In this document: positions 60,824-64,000 of the stretch, one piece after another
How positions within the stretch are numbered: the stretch's first letter is position 1
Layout of the letters: every line of letters begins with the position of its first letter
Source: Lachnospira sp.
GTDB taxonomy: Bacteria; Bacillota; Clostridia; Lachnospirales; Lachnospiraceae
Assembly: GCA_015057605.1 (NCBI GenBank)
Contig: SVDX01000005.1
Location: 49,311-113,310 of the forward strand
Direction: 5' to 3'
DNA: 64,000 nucleotides
Program-made: the position numbers and the translations under genes
The notes under the pieces: generated by a model
What the model was told of the DNA's origin: nothing
Databases searched by the model: none
The model's input: the letters and a program-made list of their open reading frames with translations, nothing else

Positions 60824-62275
60824 ATGAGAAATTTAACCTTACTTACAGATTTATATGAGTTGACAATGATGCAGGGATATTTTAAGAATAACGCGAATGA
60901 TACAGTTATTTTTGATGCATTTCACAGACGTAACCCAAGTGGAAGCGGATATGCAATAGCTTGTGGTCTTGAACAGGTAATTGATTATATTAAGAACCTT
61001 AAGTTTGATAAGGATGATATCGATTATTTAAGAAGTACAGGACTTTTTGAAGAGGATTTTTTAGATTATCTTGCAAATTTCAAATTCTCCGGAGATATAT
61101 ATGCCATTCCGGAAGGAACAGTTGTATTTCCTAAGGAGCCATTGGTTAAGGTAATTGCTCCTGCGATGGAAGCACAACTTGTTGAAACAGCTATTTTAAA
61201 TATTGTTAATCATCAGAGTCTTATTGCTACTAAGGCATCAAGGGTTGCATTTGCGGCTCAGGGCGATGGTATTATGGAGTTTGGTCTTAGACGTGCACAA
61301 GGACCTGATGCAGGTATATATGGTGCAAGAGCTGCAGTTATTGGCGGTTGTATCGGTACAAGTAACGTGCTTGCAGGCCAGATGTTTGACATACCTGTTA
61401 AAGGAACTCACGCTCACAGCTGGATAATGAGCTTTAAGGATGAATATACTGCATTTAAGAATTATGCAAATTTATATCCAAAGGCATGTATTTTGCTGGT
61501 AGATACCTACGATACTTTAAAGTCGGGTGTTCCTAATGCGATTCGTGTGTTTACAGAAATGAGAGAAGCAGGAATAGAGCTTAGCTACTACGGAATCAGA
61601 CTTGATAGTGGTGACCTTGCTTACCTTTCTAAGAAAGCAAGAAAGATGCTTGATGAGGCAGGCTTTAGCGATGCAGTTATCTCAGCATCAAGCGATTTGG
61701 ATGAATATTTAATCGACAGCTTAAAGACCCAGGGTGCAAAGATTACATCTTGGGGCGTTGGCACAAACCTAATTACCTCGAAGGACTGTCCTGCATTTGG
61801 CGGTGTATATAAGCTTGCCGCTGTATATGATAAGGAAACAGGGGAATTTATTCCTAAGATTAAGCTTTCGGAAAATACTGAAAAGATTACTAATCCTGGT
61901 GACAAGACAGTATACAGAATATATGATCTTGATGGCAAATTTAGAGCAGATCTTATAGCTTTAACAGATGAGGTTTATTCGGAAAATGAACCATTGCTTT
62001 TATTTGATCCGATTGAAACTTGGAAAAAGACTTATCTTGAAGCTGGCGAATATACAATGAGAGAGCTTTTAGTACCAGTATTTATTAAGGGTGAATGTGT
62101 ATATGAATCACCAAAGGTTATGGATATTAAAGCATATTGTGAGAAGGAGCTTAACACATTATCAGACGAAACAAGACGTCTTGTTAATCCACACAGTGCT
62201 CACATTGACTTGTCAGATAAGCTTTATAAGCTTAGAATAGAGTTATTAGAACAACATAATAAAATACAAAAATAA
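60824..62275 (+). CDS. pncB: Nicotinate phosphoribosyltransferase
   Basis: 483 residues. ATG 60824 (MRNLTLLTDLYELTMMQGYF) follows GGGAGGAAGGG. Substrate and phosphoribosyl motifs FGLRRAQGPDAG, KGTHAHSWIMSF, DTYDTLKSGVPNAIR and YGIRLDSGDLAYLSKKAR and the C-terminal WGVGTNL are conserved. It converts nicotinate and PRPP to nicotinate mononucleotide for NAD salvage. Length is normal for the Gram-positive form. Followed by serS after 45 bases. Confidence 0.96.
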   Translation: MRNLTLLTDLYELTMMQGYFKNNANDTVIFDAFHRRNPSGSGYAIACGLEQVIDYIKNLKFDKDDIDYLRSTGLFEEDFLDYLANFKFSGDIYAIPEGTVVFPKEPLVKVIAPAMEAQLVETAILNIVNHQSLIATKASRVAFAAQGDGIMEFGLRRAQGPDAGIYGARAAVIGGCIGTSNVLAGQMFDIPVKGTHAHSWIMSFKDEYTAFKNYANLYPKACILLVDTYDTLKSGVPNAIRVFTEMREAGIELSYYGIRLDSGDLAYLSKKARKMLDEAGFSDAVISASSDLDEYLIDSLKTQGAKITSWGVGTNLITSKDCPAFGGVYKLAAVYDKETGEFIPKIKLSENTEKITNPGDKTVYRIYDLDGKFRADLIALTDEVYSENEPLLLFDPIETWKKTYLEAGEYTMRELLVPVFIKGECVYESPKVMDIKAYCEKELNTLSDETRRLVNPHSAHIDLSDKLYKLRIELLEQHNKIQK

Positions 62276-62320
62276 GGAGAATAGTGAAATCTTTCGCTAC
62301 GCTCCAGAATGGAGAATGTT

Positions 62321-63607
62321 ATGATAGATATTAAATTTTTAAGAGAAAATCCTGAAGCGGTAAAAGAAAATATAAGAAAGAAATTCCAGGATTCAAAGCT
62401 TCCTTTAGTGGATGAAGTTATTAAGTTAGACCTTGAAAGCCGTAAGACAAAACAAGAGGCAGATGACCTTAGAGCTGAAAAGAATGTCCTTTCTAAGCAA
62501 ATCGGTGGTCTTATGAAGGAAGGTAAGAAAGAAGAAGCAGAGGCTATGAAGGCAAGAGTTGCAGAAGCTAATGCGAAGTTAGTAGAACTTGAAGCTATGG
62601 AAGCTAAGCTTTCAGAAGAAGTTACAAAGATTATGATGATTATTCCTAATATCATTGACATTTCAGTTCCAATAGGTAAGGATGACAGCTGTAACGTAGA
62701 AGTTCAAAAATATGGTGAGCCAGTAGTACCAGATTTCGAGATTCCATACCACGCAGATATAATGGCGACATTTAACGGTATTGACCTTGATGCTGCAAGA
62801 AAGGTAGCTGGTAATGGTTTTTACTACCTTATGGGCGATATTGCAAGAATACATTCAGCAGTTATCTCTTATGCAAGAGACTTTATGATTGACAGAGGAT
62901 TTACTTACTGCGTACCTCCATTTATGATTAGAAGCGAAGTTGTTACAGGTGTTATGAGCTTTGCTGAAATGGATGCAATGATGTACAAGATTGAGGGCGA
63001 AGACCTTTACCTTATCGGTACAAGTGAGCACTCAATGATTGGTAAATATATTGATACAATTATTGATGAGAAGACATTACCACATGCTCTTACAAGCTAC
63101 TCACCATGCTTTAGAAAAGAAAAGGGCGCACATGGTATTGAAGAGCGTGGCGTATACAGAATTCATCAGTTTGAAAAGCAGGAAATGATAGTTGTATGTA
63201 AGCCGGAAGACAGTAAGATGTGGTTCGATAAATTATGGCAGAACACAGTTGATTTATTCCGTACACTTGATATTCCTGTAAGAACATTAGAATGTTGTTC
63301 AGGCGATCTTGCTGACTTAAAGGTTAAATCAATCGACGTTGAAGCTTGGTCACCAAGACAGAAGAAATACTTCGAAGTAGGTAGCTGCTCTAACTTAGGG
63401 GATGCACAGGCAAGAAGACTTAAGATTCGTGTAAATGGCGAAGATGGCAAATATTTCGCACACACACTTAATAACACAGTAGTTGCACCACCAAGAATGT
63501 TAATCGCATTCTTAGAGAACAACTTAAATGCAGATGGAAGCGTAAATATTCCAGTAGCATTAAGACCATATATGGGTGGCAAGGAAAAAATTGAAGTAGT
63601 GAAATAG
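62321..63607 (+). CDS. serS: Seryl-tRNA synthetase
   Basis: 428 residues. ATG 62321 (MIDIKFLRENPE) follows GGAG at 6 bases; the in-frame ATG 62309 would put the start before that site. An N-terminal long coiled coil (about 25-105, KQEADDLRAEKNVLSKQI) binds the tRNA; motif 2 (SPCFRKEKGAHGIEERGVYRIHQFEKQE, quoted here in part) and motif 3 (NNTVVAPPRMLIAFLEN) form the class II site. No T-box leader is seen in the short gap after pncB. Confidence 0.97.
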   Translation: MIDIKFLRENPEAVKENIRKKFQDSKLPLVDEVIKLDLESRKTKQEADDLRAEKNVLSKQIGGLMKEGKKEEAEAMKARVAEANAKLVELEAMEAKLSEEVTKIMMIIPNIIDISVPIGKDDSCNVEVQKYGEPVVPDFEIPYHADIMATFNGIDLDAARKVAGNGFYYLMGDIARIHSAVISYARDFMIDRGFTYCVPPFMIRSEVVTGVMSFAEMDAMMYKIEGEDLYLIGTSEHSMIGKYIDTIIDEKTLPHALTSYSPCFRKEKGAHGIEERGVYRIHQFEKQEMIVVCKPEDSKMWFDKLWQNTVDLFRTLDIPVRTLECCSGDLADLKVKSIDVEAWSPRQKKYFEVGSCSNLGDAQARRLKIRVNGEDGKYFAHTLNNTVVAPPRMLIAFLENNLNADGSVNIPVALRPYMGGKEKIEVVK

Positions 63608-63616
63608 AATTTTTAG

Positions 63617-63646
63617 CAGGCAGGGCGATGGCTCTGCCTGTTTTTT
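63617..63646 (+). terminator. intrinsic terminator after serS
   Basis: 10-bp stem CAGGCAGGGC (63617-63626) with 63631-63640, GATG loop, six T. Confidence 0.88.
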
Positions 63647-63928
63647 GGCTGGATATTAAAGATGATGTTGGTGTGATTATACTTGTAGAGAATGTAAGCA
63701 AAACAAAAGTCATAAAGAAGAGCCTTTGGAGTCGTCTCTTCGTATGACTTATTTTTGCTTTTGTCAAGCAAAATTTTAAGCAATTTTTTACCGTTCATGT
63801 CATATTTTGACCACTCATGCAAAAAGTATTGAAATTTTTATGGGAAATGGTATAAAGAAATTAGAACTTGCCTCAACAAGTTTTTGGTAGCTTAAAATAT
63901 AATCAATTATTAAAGGGAGGAATTACAC
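63647..63928 (+). other. intergenic stretch upstream of the last gene
   Basis: About 280 bases with no convincing gene. It holds a promoter (63829-63856) and a hairpin AACTTG/CAAGTT with T-run (63865-63885) just after the predicted start site. An antisense frame at 63613-63822 lacks a ribosome binding site and is not called. Confidence 0.5.
63829..63856 (+). promoter_or_regulatory. SigA promoter for the last gene, with a 5' hairpin
   Basis: TTGAAA (63829-63834), 16 bases, TATAAA (63851-63856) with TGG extension. The mRNA would begin near 63863 and at once form AACTTG-CCTCAA-CAAGTT (63865-63882), which may stabilise it or attenuate transcription. Confidence 0.6.
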
Positions 63929-64000
63929 ATGACAAACAGCAAAAAGACACAAAGGTTAGTAGCTCTTTTATTAGTTCTATCACTTTTGATACCACTAATA
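63929..64000 (+). CDS. Secreted protein, N-terminus only (partial)
   Basis: ATG 63929 follows AAAGGGAGG. The 24 codons before the window ends (MTNSKKTQRLVALLLVLSLL...) are a typical signal peptide start. The mature protein is outside the window, so its nature cannot be told. Confidence 0.7.
   Translation, partial: MTNSKKTQRLVALLLVLSLLIPLI

Noticed and set aside
62276..62320. T-box leader for serS
   Set aside because: The gap is only 45 bases with a small CTCC/GGAG hairpin; far too short for a T-box.
63613..63822. 69-codon minus-strand frame after serS
   Set aside because: No ribosome binding site, overlaps the serS terminator, no recognisable family.

Overview
The window is AT-rich, has strong AAGGAGG-type ribosome binding sites and TTGNNN-N17-TATAAT promoters, and encodes Gram-positive surface proteins: a sortase-type IPETG anchor, lipoproteins, and an amidase with a Big_2-like domain. 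Gene content (indolepyruvate oxidoreductase iorAB with paaK, a PL9 pectate lyase, a Cthe_2159-like carbohydrate-binding lipoprotein, nonulosonic acid genes linked to a flagellar-type promoter) suggests an anaerobic, motile, pectin-using Clostridia, most likely a Lachnospiraceae (Lachnospira/Eubacterium eligens-like). That placement is inference from content, not from a marker gene search.

Layout. 1-6.6 kb: end of an unknown gene, a Cthe_2159-like lipoprotein, a D,D-carboxypeptidase homologue whose three catalytic motifs are all altered, trmB, cysK and an AI-2E family permease. 6.7-21.3 kb: a large glycan locus. It opens behind a sigma-28-like promoter with an acyl carrier protein, a DUF115/MptE-like protein (the flagellin glycosyltransferase superfamily) and neuA-neuB-neuC. 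After a tRNA-Lys(CUU) it continues with a polysaccharide deacetylase, a putative acyltransferase, a second acyl carrier protein, an acyl-activating enzyme, an iron alcohol dehydrogenase and an 827-residue LuxE-LuxC fusion. YqxD-family, MFS, KdsC-like phosphatase and PH-domain genes follow. 21.3-26 kb: murG, a radical SAM gene with no ordinary start codon, mtnN, a membrane protein and a 2-hydroxyacid dehydrogenase.

26-34.5 kb: a PfoR-like PTS IIC protein, a 1499-residue wall-anchored PL9 pectate lyase, a permease-like pair lying between two near-identical terminators, and a DUF4870-like protein. 34.6-43.4 kb: a MoxR ATPase - DUF58 - transglutaminase operon, followed by a cell-wall amidase, a beta-CASP nuclease and a diacylglycerol kinase-like protein. 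43.4-47.1 kb: a DUF3810 metallopeptidase-like protein, a secreted ComEC-like metallo-beta-lactamase, a SEC-C protein and a lipoprotein. 47.1-51.4 kb: the paaK-iorA-iorB-ACT operon for arylpyruvate oxidation, with five consecutive perfect or near-perfect hairpins between iorB and the ACT gene.

51.5-55.5 kb: two unknown exported proteins and a fused ABC transporter, behind a promoter whose spacer is seven AAT repeats. 55.6-59.3 kb: a membrane-anchored subtilase with a cytoplasmic zinc ribbon, and two small proteins. 59.3-64 kb: plsC, a VanY-like peptidase, pncB, serS and the start of a further secreted protein.

The most notable system is the glycan locus. It can make CMP-N-acetylneuraminic acid or a relative, has a candidate flagellin transferase and a flagellar-type promoter, and carries a complete-looking acid -> acyl-AMP -> acyl carrier -> aldehyde -> alcohol route whose product is unknown. 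No CRISPR array, rRNA, complete insertion sequence or prophage was seen.
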